A stretch of DNA of 64,000 nucleotides from Lysobacter changpingensis (GCF_017308985.1 NZ_JADWPE010000002.1:434001-498000), one strand, 5' to 3'. Numbered from the stretch's first letter, positions 1 through 8,140 are shown. Translations and numbers: made by a program. The notes: generated by a model not told the origin, from the sequence alone.

Positions 1-227
1 CGTTCCCCGTCGAGGACCTGGTGCTGCAGAAGGCCTTGCCCGCAGATGGCACGCGCATGACCGCGAAGGCGCTGGCGGCGCGTGCGGAACAGTGGCGGCC
101 GTGGCGCGGTTATGCGGTGATCCATCTCTGGCGCGATTCGGTGCCTGCGCCCGCGATGCGTGCGGAGAAACCCGCACGGGCGAAGCGCGGCGCCGTGCGC
201 GGCGGCGTCGTGGATGCGACCGCATGA
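1..227 (+). CDS. alkA: DNA-3-methyladenine glycosylase II (AlkA type), C-terminal end only
   Basis: This is the last part of a gene that begins before the window; the reading frame is open from base 3. AlkA removes alkylated bases such as 3-methyladenine from DNA as the first step of base excision repair. The visible tail carries the stretch EQWRPWRGYAVIHLW, the characteristic end of the helix-hairpin-helix glycosylase domain of AlkA and Ada-AlkA proteins, followed by a basic tail of about 20 residues. The stop TGA overlaps the start ATG of the next gene (ATGA), so the two repair genes are translationally coupled. Whether the full protein is AlkA alone or an Ada-AlkA fusion cannot be told from here. 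Confidence 0.8.
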   Translation, partial: FPVEDLVLQKALPADGTRMTAKALAARAEQWRPWRGYAVIHLWRDSVPAPAMRAEKPARAKRGAVRGGVVDATA

Positions 228-724
228 TCCGCTACGCGCATATGCCCAGCCCGGTCGGCCCGCTGCTGCTCGCCGCCAGCGACGATGGCCTGCACCAGAT
301 CGAATTCCAGAACCCGCGCCATCCGATGTCGCATTGCGACTCGTGGGAGCCGCGCGAATGCGAGGTCATCCGCGAAACGGCCGCGCAGCTGCACGAGTAT
401 TTCGAAGGCGGACGGCGCGACTTCGAACTGCCGCTCGCGCCACGCGGGACGACGTTCCAGTTGGACGTGTGGCGCACGCTCGCGACGATTCCGTACGGCG
501 AGACGATCAGCTACGCGCAACTCGCGCAGCGCGTCGGCAAGCCGTCGGCGATGCGCGCGGTGGGTGCGGCGAACGGCCGCAATCCGTTGCCGCTGGTGCT
601 GCCCTGCCATCGCGTGATCGGCAGCGACGGCAGCCTGACCGGTTTCGGCGGTGGATTGCCGACGAAGGTGTTCCTGTTGCGGATGGAAGGCGCGTTGCCG
701 GCGACGGTGGATCTGTTCGGCTGA
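224..724 (+). CDS. ogt: Methylated-DNA--[protein]-cysteine S-methyltransferase
   Basis: A suicide DNA repair protein that transfers the alkyl group from O6-alkylguanine to its own cysteine. The 166-residue protein contains the active-site signature LPCHRVIGSDG near residue 127, with the acceptor Cys in PCHR, preceded by the winged-helix region RVGKPSAMRAVGAANGRNP that binds DNA. Length fits single-domain Ogt enzymes. The start ATG at 224 was chosen because it overlaps the alkA stop and opens with MIRYAHMPSPVGPLLL, the usual N-terminus; a start further upstream would read through the alkA frame. It forms a small alkylation-repair operon with alkA. Confidence 0.95.
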   Translation: MIRYAHMPSPVGPLLLAASDDGLHQIEFQNPRHPMSHCDSWEPRECEVIRETAAQLHEYFEGGRRDFELPLAPRGTTFQLDVWRTLATIPYGETISYAQLAQRVGKPSAMRAVGAANGRNPLPLVLPCHRVIGSDGSLTGFGGGLPTKVFLLRMEGALPATVDLFG

Positions 725-741
725 ATCTCGCTGCGAACGGG

Positions 742-840
742 CTCCTGTAGCTCCTGTAGCCCGGGTAAGCGAAGCGCACCCGGGGACACGTAATCATCGC
801 GGATGCGTCAACCCGGGTGCGCTTCGCTTACCCGGGCTAC
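742..840. repeat. GTAG-type REP pair (inverted) with two leading 9-mers
   Basis: Two copies of the 9-mer CTCCTGTAG (742-759) run into a GTAG-headed palindromic unit (756-783). A second unit in inverted orientation at 811-840 forms a head-to-head pair around a 27-base spacer. The same pair occurs at 18829, 20139 and 35693. The structure matches REP/BIME elements, and the GTAG head matches the class known from Stenotrophomonas. It lies between ogt and the convergent hutF end and could act as a transcript-end hairpin. Confidence 0.9.
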
Positions 841-861
841 AAAGGCGTGGATGCCATCGCG

Positions 862-2211
862 TCAGTCGCGCATCAACTCCGCCATCGCCGCGCGATACCG
901 CAGCGCGATCTCACCACGCTGCCGGTGCTGCCCGCCTTCCGCCACGCGCCGCCCGCCCACGTACACGTCGCGCACCAGCGGACGATTCCCGCTGAAGATC
1001 CAGCGATCGATCGCATCCTCCGGCGCCAGGCCGAACAGCGCCGGCGCATCCGTGTCCAGCACCACCGCATCGGCGTATTCGTCCGGCGCGAATGCGCCGA
1101 TCGCATGGCCGCTGGAATGCCGCGCACTGCGCGCGACATCGCGCAGCAGCGTCTCGCCGACGCTCGGCGAATCCGCGCGCACGGCGATGTTGCGATGGCG
1201 CGTGGCCAGGCGCTGGCCGTATTCGAGCCAACGCAACTCCTCCACGGGCGAGACGGAGATGTGCGAATCCGAACCGATGCCCCAGCGTCCGCCCGCATCG
1301 AGGTAATCGCGCAGCGGGAACAGGCCGTCGCCGAGGTTGGCTTCCGTCGTCGGGCAGATCGCCACCGTGGCGCCGCTGCGTGCGATGCCCTGCGTTTCCG
1401 CGGGCGTGAGGTGGGTCGCGTGCACCAGCGTCCAGCGCGCATCGACGTCCGCGTTCGCGAGCAGCCATTCGACCGGCCGCGCATTGCGCAGCGCCAGGCA
1501 GTCCTGCACCTCGCCGACCTGCTCGGCGATGTGGATGTGCACCGGCATCGACGGCGGCAACGCGTCGAGCACCGCGCGCATCGCATCCGGCGGAACGGCG
1601 CGCAGGCTGTGCAGCGCGCAGCCGACGTGCAGCATCGGACCGGCGTCCTCGCACAGCGTGTCGATCAGGCGCAGGTAGGCGTCGAGGTCGTGGCCGAAGC
1701 GGCGCTGGCGTTCGCCCAGAGCGCGGCCGTCGAAACCGCCGGTCATGTAAAGCACGGGCAACAGCGTCAGGCGGATGCCGGCCTCGCGCGCGGCGGCGAT
1801 CAAGGCACGCGACATCGCGGCCGGATCGTCGTAGGCGCGGCCGTCCGGCGCGTGGTGCAGGTAGTGGAATTCGCACACCGTGGTGTAGCCGGCTTCCAGC
1901 ATCTCCGCGTAGAGCTGCGTCGCCACCGCCTGCAGCAGCTCCGGCGTGAAGCGCGCGGCGAAGCGGTACATGGTCTCGCGCCAGGTCCAGAACGAATCGG
2001 CGGCGTTCGTCTGCCGCTCCGCCATGCCCGCCATGGCGCGCTGGAACGCATGCGAATGCAGGTTCGCCACGCCCGGCACGACCCAGCTGGAACTGCCGGT
2101 CGGTTCGGCGGCCACCCGCGCGCGGATGCGGCCGTGGTCGTCGATGTCGAAGCCGGCGTCGGAACGCCAGCCTTCGGGGGTCCAGAGCATCGCGGCGTCG
2201 AGGGTCTTCAT
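862..2211 (-). CDS. hutF: Formimidoylglutamate deiminase
   Basis: Hydrolyses N-formimino-L-glutamate to N-formyl-L-glutamate and ammonia, one of the alternative late steps of histidine degradation; HutG-type amidohydrolase would finish the route but is not in this window. The 449-residue protein is an amidohydrolase-superfamily TIM barrel: metal-binding NLHSHAFQRAM follows the opening beta sandwich at about residue 55, with later metal ligands in CEFHYLHH, VHIHIAEQ and the GIGSDSHISVSPVEELR motif near residue 320. The start at 2211 (MKTLDAAML) gives the usual family length; an ATG nine bases upstream is possible. It diverges from hutI with only 76 bases between starts, so the two probably share regulation. 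Confidence 0.93.
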   Translation of the reverse strand: MKTLDAAMLWTPEGWRSDAGFDIDDHGRIRARVAAEPTGSSSWVVPGVANLHSHAFQRAMAGMAERQTNAADSFWTWRETMYRFAARFTPELLQAVATQLYAEMLEAGYTTVCEFHYLHHAPDGRAYDDPAAMSRALIAAAREAGIRLTLLPVLYMTGGFDGRALGERQRRFGHDLDAYLRLIDTLCEDAGPMLHVGCALHSLRAVPPDAMRAVLDALPPSMPVHIHIAEQVGEVQDCLALRNARPVEWLLANADVDARWTLVHATHLTPAETQGIARSGATVAICPTTEANLGDGLFPLRDYLDAGGRWGIGSDSHISVSPVEELRWLEYGQRLATRHRNIAVRADSPSVGETLLRDVARSARHSSGHAIGAFAPDEYADAVVLDTDAPALFGLAPEDAIDRWIFSGNRPLVRDVYVGGRRVAEGGQHRQRGEIALRYRAAMAELMRD

Positions 2212-2273
2212 GGCCCGCATTGTCGCCCGCAGGGACGGCCGTGGCGATGGCCCCGCGGACGCCGGGCCACGGC

Positions 2274-2279
2274 TAGAAT
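2274..2279 (+). promoter_or_regulatory. Putative -10 element (TAGAAT) of hutI
   Basis: TAGAAT ends 8 bases before the hutI ATG at 2288. With a normal -10 to start-site distance, transcription would begin within a base or two of the start codon, giving a nearly leaderless mRNA. lpxH has the same arrangement. No clear -35 element is visible. Confidence 0.5.
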
Positions 2280-2287
2280 CGGACCCC

Positions 2288-3514
2288 ATGACCTCCAACG
2301 CGCATCCGGCCTGGGATGGACTGATCCTCGGCGCCTCCCTCGCCACCCTCGATGCGCCGGACGGCTATGCCGACATCCTGGAGGGCGCGCTGGCGTGGAA
2401 GGACGGCGTGCTCGCCTACGTCGGCCCGCGTTCGGGCCTGCCCGACGCGCCGCAACGGCTGGCACGCGAAGTGATCGAGACCAAGGGCTGGATCACGCCC
2501 GGCCTGGTCGACTGCCACACGCACCTGGTCTTCGCCGGCGACCGCGCGCGCGAGTTCGAGCTGCGCCTGCTCGGCGCCAGCTACGAGGAGATCGCGCGTT
2601 CCGGCGGCGGCATCCTGTCGACCGTGCGCGCCACGCGCATGGCCGACGAAGGCGAACTGCTGCGCCAGTCGCTGCCGCGCGCGCACGCGCTCATCGCCGA
2701 TGGCGCGACGACGCTGGAGATCAAGTCCGGCTACGGCCTGGACTTCGACAACGAACGCAAGATGCTGCGCGTGGCGCGCCGGCTGGAGCAGCTCGGCATC
2801 GGCGTGCGCGCCACGTACCTCGCCGCCCATGCGCTGCCGCCGGAGTACGCCGGTCGCGCCGACGACTACATCGCCGCGGCGATCGAATGGCTGCCGCGCC
2901 TGCACGCCGAAGGCCTGGTCGATGCGGTGGACGCGTTCTGCGAAGGCATCGGTTTCACTCCGGAGCAGACGCGGCGGATGTTCGAAGCCGCGCGCGCGCT
3001 CGGATTGCCGGTGAAGCTGCACGCCGACCAGCTCAGCGACCTGGGCGGCGGCGCGCTGGCGGCGGCGTTCGACGGCCTTTCGGCCGATCACGTCGAACAC
3101 ACCAGCCAGGACAGCGTGCGCGAGATGGCGCGTCGCGGCACCGTCGCGGTGCTGTTGCCGGGCGCGTTCCATGTGCTGCGCGAAACGAAGCTGCCACCGC
3201 TGGAGGCGTTCCGCACGCACGGCGTGCCGATGGCGGTCGCCACCGACTGCAACCCCGGCACCTCGCCGCTGCAATCGCTGCGCCACGCGATGCAGCTGGC
3301 GTGCACGCATTTCCGCCTCACGCCGGAAGAAGCGCTGCGCGGCGCGACGATCAACGCCGCGCGCGCATTGGGCCTGCACGATCGCGGCGTGCTGCGCGTG
3401 GGCGCGCGCGCCGACTTCGTGTTGTGGAACATCCAGCATCCGGCCGAACTGTGCTACTGGCTCGGCGGTCGCCTCGCCCAGGCGGTGCACGCCGGCGGCC
3501 ATCGCGTCATCTGA
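2288..3514 (+). CDS. hutI: Imidazolonepropionase
   Basis: Converts 4-imidazolone-5-propanoate to N-formimino-L-glutamate, directly upstream of HutF in histidine catabolism. The 408-residue protein shows the amidohydrolase metal site VDCHTHLVFAGDR near residue 77, the imidazolonepropionase-specific SGGGILSTVRATR loop, the lysine-containing EIKSGYGLD, and downstream ligands in KLHADQ and ATDCNPGTSP. The length is typical. ATG 2288 is used because the ORF upstream lies inside hutF and the protein begins in the usual way. No hutH, hutU or hutC is visible nearby, so the rest of the pathway must lie elsewhere. Confidence 0.95.
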   Translation: MTSNAHPAWDGLILGASLATLDAPDGYADILEGALAWKDGVLAYVGPRSGLPDAPQRLAREVIETKGWITPGLVDCHTHLVFAGDRAREFELRLLGASYEEIARSGGGILSTVRATRMADEGELLRQSLPRAHALIADGATTLEIKSGYGLDFDNERKMLRVARRLEQLGIGVRATYLAAHALPPEYAGRADDYIAAAIEWLPRLHAEGLVDAVDAFCEGIGFTPEQTRRMFEAARALGLPVKLHADQLSDLGGGALAAAFDGLSADHVEHTSQDSVREMARRGTVAVLLPGAFHVLRETKLPPLEAFRTHGVPMAVATDCNPGTSPLQSLRHAMQLACTHFRLTPEEALRGATINAARALGLHDRGVLRVGARADFVLWNIQHPAELCYWLGGRLAQAVHAGGHRVI

Positions 3515-3544
3515 TCGAACGAACACCTGCCAAGGGGAGAAAGC

Positions 3545-4744
3545 ATGCGCTTGCGTTACGCCGTTCTGGGCCTGTCGCTGTCGATGGCCGTCACCTCCGC
3601 ATCCGCCGCGAACGATGCGGCGCGCCGACTCGCGCAGGACGCGATCATCGTCGACACGCACATCGACGCGCCGGGCGAGCTGCTCTCGCACTGGGACGAC
3701 CTCGGCGTGGCCGCGCCGAAGAAGGAGTTCGACTACCCGCGCGCGCGTGAAGGCGGACTCGACGTGGCCTTCATGTCGATCTACACCTCGCCCGAGGAGG
3801 ACGCCGCCGGCACGGCGTGGCAGACCGCGAACACGCAGCTCGACGCCGTCGAGGCGATGGTCGCGCGGCATCCGGACAAGTTCGCGATCCTGCGCTCGCC
3901 GGGCGATGTCGAGAAGCTGCGCAAGGGCGGTCGCGTGCTGCTGACGCCGGGCATGGAGAACGGCGCGCCGATCGGCGACGACCTGTCCAGGCTCGCGGAC
4001 TTCCACGCGCGCGGCGTGCGTTACGTCACCCTCGCCCACAGCGAGAACAACCGCATCGCCGATTCGTCCTATGCGATGAAGAAGAAGTGGGGCGGGCTGA
4101 GTCCGTTCGGCGAGCAGGTCGTCGCCGAGATGAACCGTCTGGGCATCATGGTCGACGTCTCGCATATTTCCGACGACGCCATCCGCGACGTGCTGCGCGT
4201 GACCGACGTGCCGGTGATCGCCAGCCATTCCGGCATGCGCCACTTCACCCCGGGCTTCGAGCGAAACATCAGCGACGAACTCGCGCTGGCGGTGGCGAAG
4301 GAAGGCGGCGTGGTGCAGCTGGTGTTCGGCACCGGCTTCGTGAGCGCGAAGGCGGCGGCCGACATGCAGGCATATTTCGCGGCGTCCGCGGCGTTCGACG
4401 AGGAAAACGAGAAGCTCGCCGCGGCCGGCAAGCCGGTGAAGTCGAAGGATGCGTTCGAGAAGCAGTGGAAGGATGAGCACCCGGTGCCGGTCGTGCACAT
4501 CGATGCGGTGCTGGACCAGATCGACCACGCGGTGAAGCTGCTTGGCGCGGACCACGTCGGCATCGGTTCGGATTTCGATGGCGTCAGCGGCAACCTGCCG
4601 GTGGAGCTGCGCTCGGTCGCCGACTACCCGAACCTGGTGGAAGGCCTGCAAAAGCGCGGATATTCGGATGCGGACATCCGCAAGATCCTGGGCGGCAACC
4701 TGTTGCGGGTGTGGGGCGAGGTGGAGAAGGCGGCGAAGGGCTGA
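3545..4744 (+). CDS. Secreted membrane-dipeptidase-type metallopeptidase (family M19)
   Basis: A 399-residue zinc dipeptidase of the renal dipeptidase family, expected to hydrolyse dipeptides, including ones with D-residues, outside the cytoplasm. Residues 1-21 form a signal peptide ending in SASA. Zinc ligands are seen in DTHIDAPGEL (HxD, about residue 39), GMENGAPIG (Glu bridging both metals), DVSHISDDAI and IASHSGMRHF; the C-terminal GIGSDFDGVSG is also typical. An AAGGGGAGA-like ribosome site precedes the ATG. It lies 30 bases after hutI on the same strand and may be co-transcribed, which would fit peptide and amino-acid use, but no functional link is proved. Confidence 0.9.
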   Translation: MRLRYAVLGLSLSMAVTSASAANDAARRLAQDAIIVDTHIDAPGELLSHWDDLGVAAPKKEFDYPRAREGGLDVAFMSIYTSPEEDAAGTAWQTANTQLDAVEAMVARHPDKFAILRSPGDVEKLRKGGRVLLTPGMENGAPIGDDLSRLADFHARGVRYVTLAHSENNRIADSSYAMKKKWGGLSPFGEQVVAEMNRLGIMVDVSHISDDAIRDVLRVTDVPVIASHSGMRHFTPGFERNISDELALAVAKEGGVVQLVFGTGFVSAKAAADMQAYFAASAAFDEENEKLAAAGKPVKSKDAFEKQWKDEHPVPVVHIDAVLDQIDHAVKLLGADHVGIGSDFDGVSGNLPVELRSVADYPNLVEGLQKRGYSDADIRKILGGNLLRVWGEVEKAAKG

Positions 4745-4879
4745 GGTTCGAGTCCATCTCCTTTCAGTAAGGCGCAATATCCGGGCGACCCGCTTTCGTA
4801 AGCCACTGACGCGTGCCCAAGGTCAGCAGAACCCATCCTGCGGCGGAGCGCTCGGCGCGGACACTTCATCCCTCCCCAG

Positions 4880-4905
4880 CCCTCCCCTGCATTCGCAGGG
4901 GAGGG
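4880..4905. repeat. Perfect hairpin with arms CCCTCCCCTGC / GCAGGGGAGGG
   Basis: An 11-bp perfect stem with a 4-base loop in the region between the dipeptidase gene and the THX gene. The identical arms recur at 39721-39744, so this is a dispersed intergenic element rather than a one-off terminator. The rest of 4745-4972 holds no gene that I can see. Confidence 0.75.
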
Positions 4906-4922
4906 AGCAACAAGCCAAAACA

Positions 4923-4946
4923 AAAGCCCCGCCGGAGCGGGGCTTT
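4923..4946 (-). terminator. Rho-independent terminator of the THX gene
   Basis: AAAGCCCC and GGGGCTTT form a perfect 8-bp stem. On the minus strand, downstream of the THX gene stop, it is followed by a run of T residues (TTTTGTTTTG), as expected for a terminator. It may also stop transcripts from the dipeptidase side. Confidence 0.8.
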
Positions 4947-4972
4947 CTGCATTCGGAGGAGCGCCGGGGCGC

Positions 4973-5164
4973 TTACTCCTTGGTGGCGGCCTTCTTCACC
5001 GCGACCTTCTTGGCGGCCGGGGCCTTGGCCACGGTCTTGGTCGCCTTCTTCGCGACCGGCGCGGCGGCGGTGCCGGCGGCCTTGGTCGTGGCCTTGCCGC
5101 GGGCGTTGCCGTAGCTGGAGTTGTAGCGCTTGCCCTTGGCGGTCTTGCGGTCGCCCTTGCCCAT
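4973..5164 (-). CDS. 30S ribosomal protein THX-like, with Lys/Ala-rich tail
   Basis: A 63-residue, very basic protein. The first 22 residues, including MGKGDRKTAKGKRYN and SYGNAR, match the THX peptide that sits in the head of the 30S subunit. The rest is a tail made almost only of Ala, Lys, Thr and Val with repeated KKA/AKK motifs, resembling histone H1-like tails. Classical THX is about 25-30 residues, so the tail is an extension that could bind nucleic acid. The gene has its own terminator and no operon partner. Confidence 0.85.
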   Translation of the reverse strand: MGKGDRKTAKGKRYNSSYGNARGKATTKAAGTAAAPVAKKATKTVAKAPAAKKVAVKKAATKE

Positions 5165-5369
5165 GTTGTGCTCCTGAAACTGTCCGGATCCGCACCGGAG
5201 TGCGGGGGTTACGAGAATCGCGTTCGCGCGAGGTCGCGAAGTCTAGCACGGGCGCCGCACCCTCTCGTCGTCTGGAGACGAGCCTCCCTGGCAAGGGGCG
5301 CCCGGCGGGCCCGGAAACTCGCGCGGCACGTTTCGGGATCGATCGGACGCGCGGCGTCCGATCGACGCG

Positions 5370-5780
5370 CTAGTGCGCGCAACTGGCGTCGTGCACGTGC
5401 CCATGGCTGAGCCGCAGGTTCGCCAGATGGGCCAGCCCGACGAGGGTGCCGCCGAAGGTCATCGCGATCGCATGCGGAATCACGCTGTGGTGCAGCGGCG
5501 TGTACAGCACGCCGAACCACAGCACCGCCAGGCCCGGAACCATCAGCGAGAGGGCCTGCACGGCGCGATGCCGGCGATAGCCGCCGATCATGCTGAACAG
5601 GCCCAGCCCCGTGGCGAACAGCACGAAACCCCCCTCGAAGCCGTCGCCCAGCCACGCCGCGACGCCCAGCGACGGCAGCACGGCGATCACCAGCGGCAAC
5701 AGCGCGCAGTGGATCGCGCACAGCAGCGAGCCGGTGGCGCCGATCCGGTCGAGCAGGCTGCGGGGGCGGTTGGAAGACAT
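5370..5780 (-). CDS. MerC-domain inner-membrane protein, probably zinc-linked
   Basis: A 136-residue membrane protein with about four hydrophobic helices. The first carries CAIHCALLPL, the Cys-containing helix of the MerC domain, and the C-terminus is histidine-rich (HGHVHDASCAH), suggesting metal binding. MerC proteins transport mercuric ion in mer operons, but no merR, merT, merP or merA is present. Instead the gene diverges from a ZnuD-like receptor around a Zur box, so a role in zinc handling is more likely. Start at 5780 (MSSNRPRS) was chosen because an upstream ATG would lie inside the Zur box. Confidence 0.8.
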   Translation of the reverse strand: MSSNRPRSLLDRIGATGSLLCAIHCALLPLVIAVLPSLGVAAWLGDGFEGGFVLFATGLGLFSMIGGYRRHRAVQALSLMVPGLAVLWFGVLYTPLHHSVIPHAIAMTFGGTLVGLAHLANLRLSHGHVHDASCAH

Positions 5781-5819
5781 GCGCGAACGTGACTTCTGGG
5801 AGGGGGTGGATCCGACTTC

Positions 5820-5835
5820 GTTATAATATAACATT
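5820..5835. promoter_or_regulatory. Zur box between merC-like gene and znuD-like gene
   Basis: GTTATA-A-TATAAC is a perfect odd dyad followed by ATT. It matches the core of the gammaproteobacterial Zur consensus as I remember it (GTTATA-N-TATAACATT). It lies 34 bases before the TonB-receptor start and 40 bases from the merC-like start, so zinc-loaded Zur could repress both. The zur gene itself is at 10229-10717. Confidence 0.8.
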
Positions 5836-5868
5836 GCGCAACTCGAGCCACCTACTTTAACCCGACCG

Positions 5869-8040
5869 ATGTCAAAGCGCCTGCTGAATCGCCTCCCGCT
5901 CGCCCTCGCCCTCGCCGCCGCCCTCCCCCTGGCCGCCCAGGCCGACGACCAGGACCATGCCCACCAGCCCAAGGATCTGGCCGGCGTCGAAGTCAAAGCC
6001 ACCCCGCTGGTCGGCACGGCCGAGGATCTGGTCCGCCCCGTCGAGATACTGGCCGGCGCCAGGCTCGATGAGGTCAAGGCGAATTCCCTCGGCGAGACCG
6101 TCGGAAAACTCCCCGGCGTGCAGTCGTCCTACTTCGGCCCCGGCGTCGGCCGTCCGATCGTGCGCGGCTTCGACGGCGCCCGCGTGCAGGTGCTGAGCGA
6201 CGGCCTGGGCTCCGGCGACGTGTCCACGGTCAGCGTCGACCACGCGGTCAGCATCGAACCCTTCCTCGCCGACCAGATCGAAGTCCTCAAGGGCCCCGCC
6301 ACCCTGCTCTACGGCAGCGGCGCGATCGGCGGCGCGGTGAACGTGGTCGACGGCCGCATTCCCGAAGCCGTCACCGACGAACCGCTGCAGGGCCGCGCCG
6401 AACTGCGCGGCAACACCGTCAACGACGAACGCACCGGCATGTTCCGCATGGACGGCACGTCGGCCTCGGGCAACGTCGTGTTCCACATCGACGGCCTGCA
6501 TCGCGAGACCGGCGACTACGACATCCCCGGCTATCCCGAAAGCCGCCGCCTGATGGAAGAAGAAGGCGAAACGCCCGATCCGTCGGAAAAGGGCACGCTG
6601 CCCAACAGCTTCGTGCGCACCGACGCCGGCGCGCTGGGCGTGAGCTGGATCGGCGAACGCGGCTTCATCGGCGTCGGCGCGAGCCTGTTCGACACCCGCT
6701 ACGGCGTGCCGGCCGGCGCGCACGAACACGAGCACGAGGAAGACCACGAGCACGAAGGCGAAGAGGAAGAAGCGCACGAAGAGGAAGGCCCGGTCACCAT
6801 CGGCATGACCCAGCATCGCTACGAAGTGCGTGGCGGGCTGGACGACCTGGGCGCGTTCAAGTCCCTGCGCGCCAAGGTCGCGCGCACCGAATACACGCAC
6901 ACCGAATACGAAGGCGAGGAAACCGGCACCGTCTTCGACAACACCAGCACCGAGGCGCGCGTGGAACTCGTGCACAAGCCGCTGTTCGGCTGGGATGGCG
7001 CGATCGGCGCCCAATGGGCCCAGCGCGACTTCGAGGCGATCGGCGAGGAAGCCTTCGTGCCGCCGTCCAAGGGCAACGATGCGGGCGTGTTCTGGCTCGG
7101 CGAACGCAACTTCGGCCCGGTGAAGACCGAACTGGGCGCACGCGTGGATCGCAACAAGATCGACGTGAACGAAGCGGAGGCGATCGGTCCGGATCGCGAT
7201 TTCCACACGACGAGCCTGTCGGCGGCGTTCAAGTGGGACATCAACGAGGCCTTCCACCTCTCCTTCGGCCTGGATCGCGCGCAGCGAGCGCCGACCGCGG
7301 AGGAGCTGTATTCCAACGGCCTGCACGTGGCGACCAGCAGCATCGAACTCGGCACGCCGACGATGGACGAGGAAACCGCCAACCGCGCGGAGATCGGCCT
7401 GCACTGGCATGGCGGCCCGTTCAAGGCGAGCGCGTCGATCTATCACGTGAAGTACGACGACTTCATCTATCTCGCCGACACCGGCGTGGTGGAGGACGGC
7501 AGCCCGGTGCGCCTGTGGACGCAGGACGATGCGCGGTTCAACGGCGCCGAAGCGGAAGTGGACTGGAACTTCGCCGACAACGCGAGCGGCAGCTGGAACC
7601 TGCGCGTGTTCGGCGACATGGTGCGCGGCGAGCTCACCGGCAGCGGCACGCGCGAGGTCGCGTTCGCCGTGCCGCATGGCGACCACTCGCACGATTACAC
7701 GGCGCAGCTCGCGCGCGGCGGCAACCTGCCGCGCATCGCGCCGCATCGCGTGGGCGGCGAGGTGCGGTGGGAACTCGGCGACTGGCGCGCCTCGCTCGGT
7801 GCCGTGCGTTACGCACGCCAGGACGATGTCGCCGCGTACGAGACGGAAACCCCGGGCTATACGCTGGTCGACGCGCACATCGCATGGCACAGGGACACGC
7901 CGGCGGGCAATGCGTGGGAAGTGTTCCTCGACGGCAGCAACCTGCTCGACGAGGAAGCGCGCGTGCACACCTCCTTCCTCAAGGACGTGGCGCCGCTGCC
8001 GGGCCGTGGCGTGGGCTTCGGGGTCCGGGCGTTCTTCTGA
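5869..8040 (+). CDS. znuD: ZnuD-like TonB-dependent zinc receptor
   Basis: A 723-residue outer-membrane receptor expected to import zinc, or a zinc complex, with TonB energy. A signal peptide ends near residue 25 (AAQA). The plug domain follows (GVEVKATPL, then RPIVRGFDGARVQVLSDG and LLYGSGAIGGAVNVVDGR), then a 22-strand barrel ending in an aromatic residue (VRAFF), as outer-membrane proteins do. Around residues 284-305 is a His/Glu-rich extracellular loop (HEHEHEEDHEHEGEEEE), the hallmark of ZnuD. A His-rich piece (GDHSHD) recurs near residue 604. The Zur box directly upstream supports zinc as substrate. A plain siderophore receptor is the alternative, but the His loop argues against it. Confidence 0.9.
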   Translation: MSKRLLNRLPLALALAAALPLAAQADDQDHAHQPKDLAGVEVKATPLVGTAEDLVRPVEILAGARLDEVKANSLGETVGKLPGVQSSYFGPGVGRPIVRGFDGARVQVLSDGLGSGDVSTVSVDHAVSIEPFLADQIEVLKGPATLLYGSGAIGGAVNVVDGRIPEAVTDEPLQGRAELRGNTVNDERTGMFRMDGTSASGNVVFHIDGLHRETGDYDIPGYPESRRLMEEEGETPDPSEKGTLPNSFVRTDAGALGVSWIGERGFIGVGASLFDTRYGVPAGAHEHEHEEDHEHEGEEEEAHEEEGPVTIGMTQHRYEVRGGLDDLGAFKSLRAKVARTEYTHTEYEGEETGTVFDNTSTEARVELVHKPLFGWDGAIGAQWAQRDFEAIGEEAFVPPSKGNDAGVFWLGERNFGPVKTELGARVDRNKIDVNEAEAIGPDRDFHTTSLSAAFKWDINEAFHLSFGLDRAQRAPTAEELYSNGLHVATSSIELGTPTMDEETANRAEIGLHWHGGPFKASASIYHVKYDDFIYLADTGVVEDGSPVRLWTQDDARFNGAEAEVDWNFADNASGSWNLRVFGDMVRGELTGSGTREVAFAVPHGDHSHDYTAQLARGGNLPRIAPHRVGGEVRWELGDWRASLGAVRYARQDDVAAYETETPGYTLVDAHIAWHRDTPAGNAWEVFLDGSNLLDEEARVHTSFLKDVAPLPGRGVGFGVRAFF

Positions 8041-8083
8041 TGACGTGAGCGGGCGTACCACAGCCTCGCGATCGAGCCTGAAC

Positions 8084-8114
8084 AGCGCCGCCTCACCCGC
8101 GGCGCTTTTCTTTT
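8084..8114 (+). terminator. Rho-independent terminator of the znuD-like gene
   Basis: AGCGCCGC and GCGGCGCT form an 8-bp stem around a 7-base loop, followed by TTTCTTTT. It lies 44 bases after the receptor stop and separates that gene from the marR-type gene. Confidence 0.85.
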
Positions 8115-8124
8115 GCCGGAATAG

Positions 8125-8136
8125 GTGTATATACAC
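8125..8136. promoter_or_regulatory. 12-bp perfect palindrome, candidate MarR operator
   Basis: GTGTATATACAC is a perfect palindrome four bases before the marR-type start codon. MarR proteins often bind such dyads to repress their own operon. A site this close to the ATG would block transcription start or translation. Confidence 0.5.
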
Positions 8137-8140
8137 GCTT

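Noticed and set aside
817-3750. A 977-codon plus-strand ORF across hutF, hutI and the dipeptidase start
   Set aside because: It is antisense to hutF and out of frame with hutI; its composition is Arg-rich shadow coding.
5370-5780. A mercury-resistance operon
   Set aside because: Only a MerC-domain gene is present; merR, merT, merP and merA are missing, and the control site looks like a Zur box.
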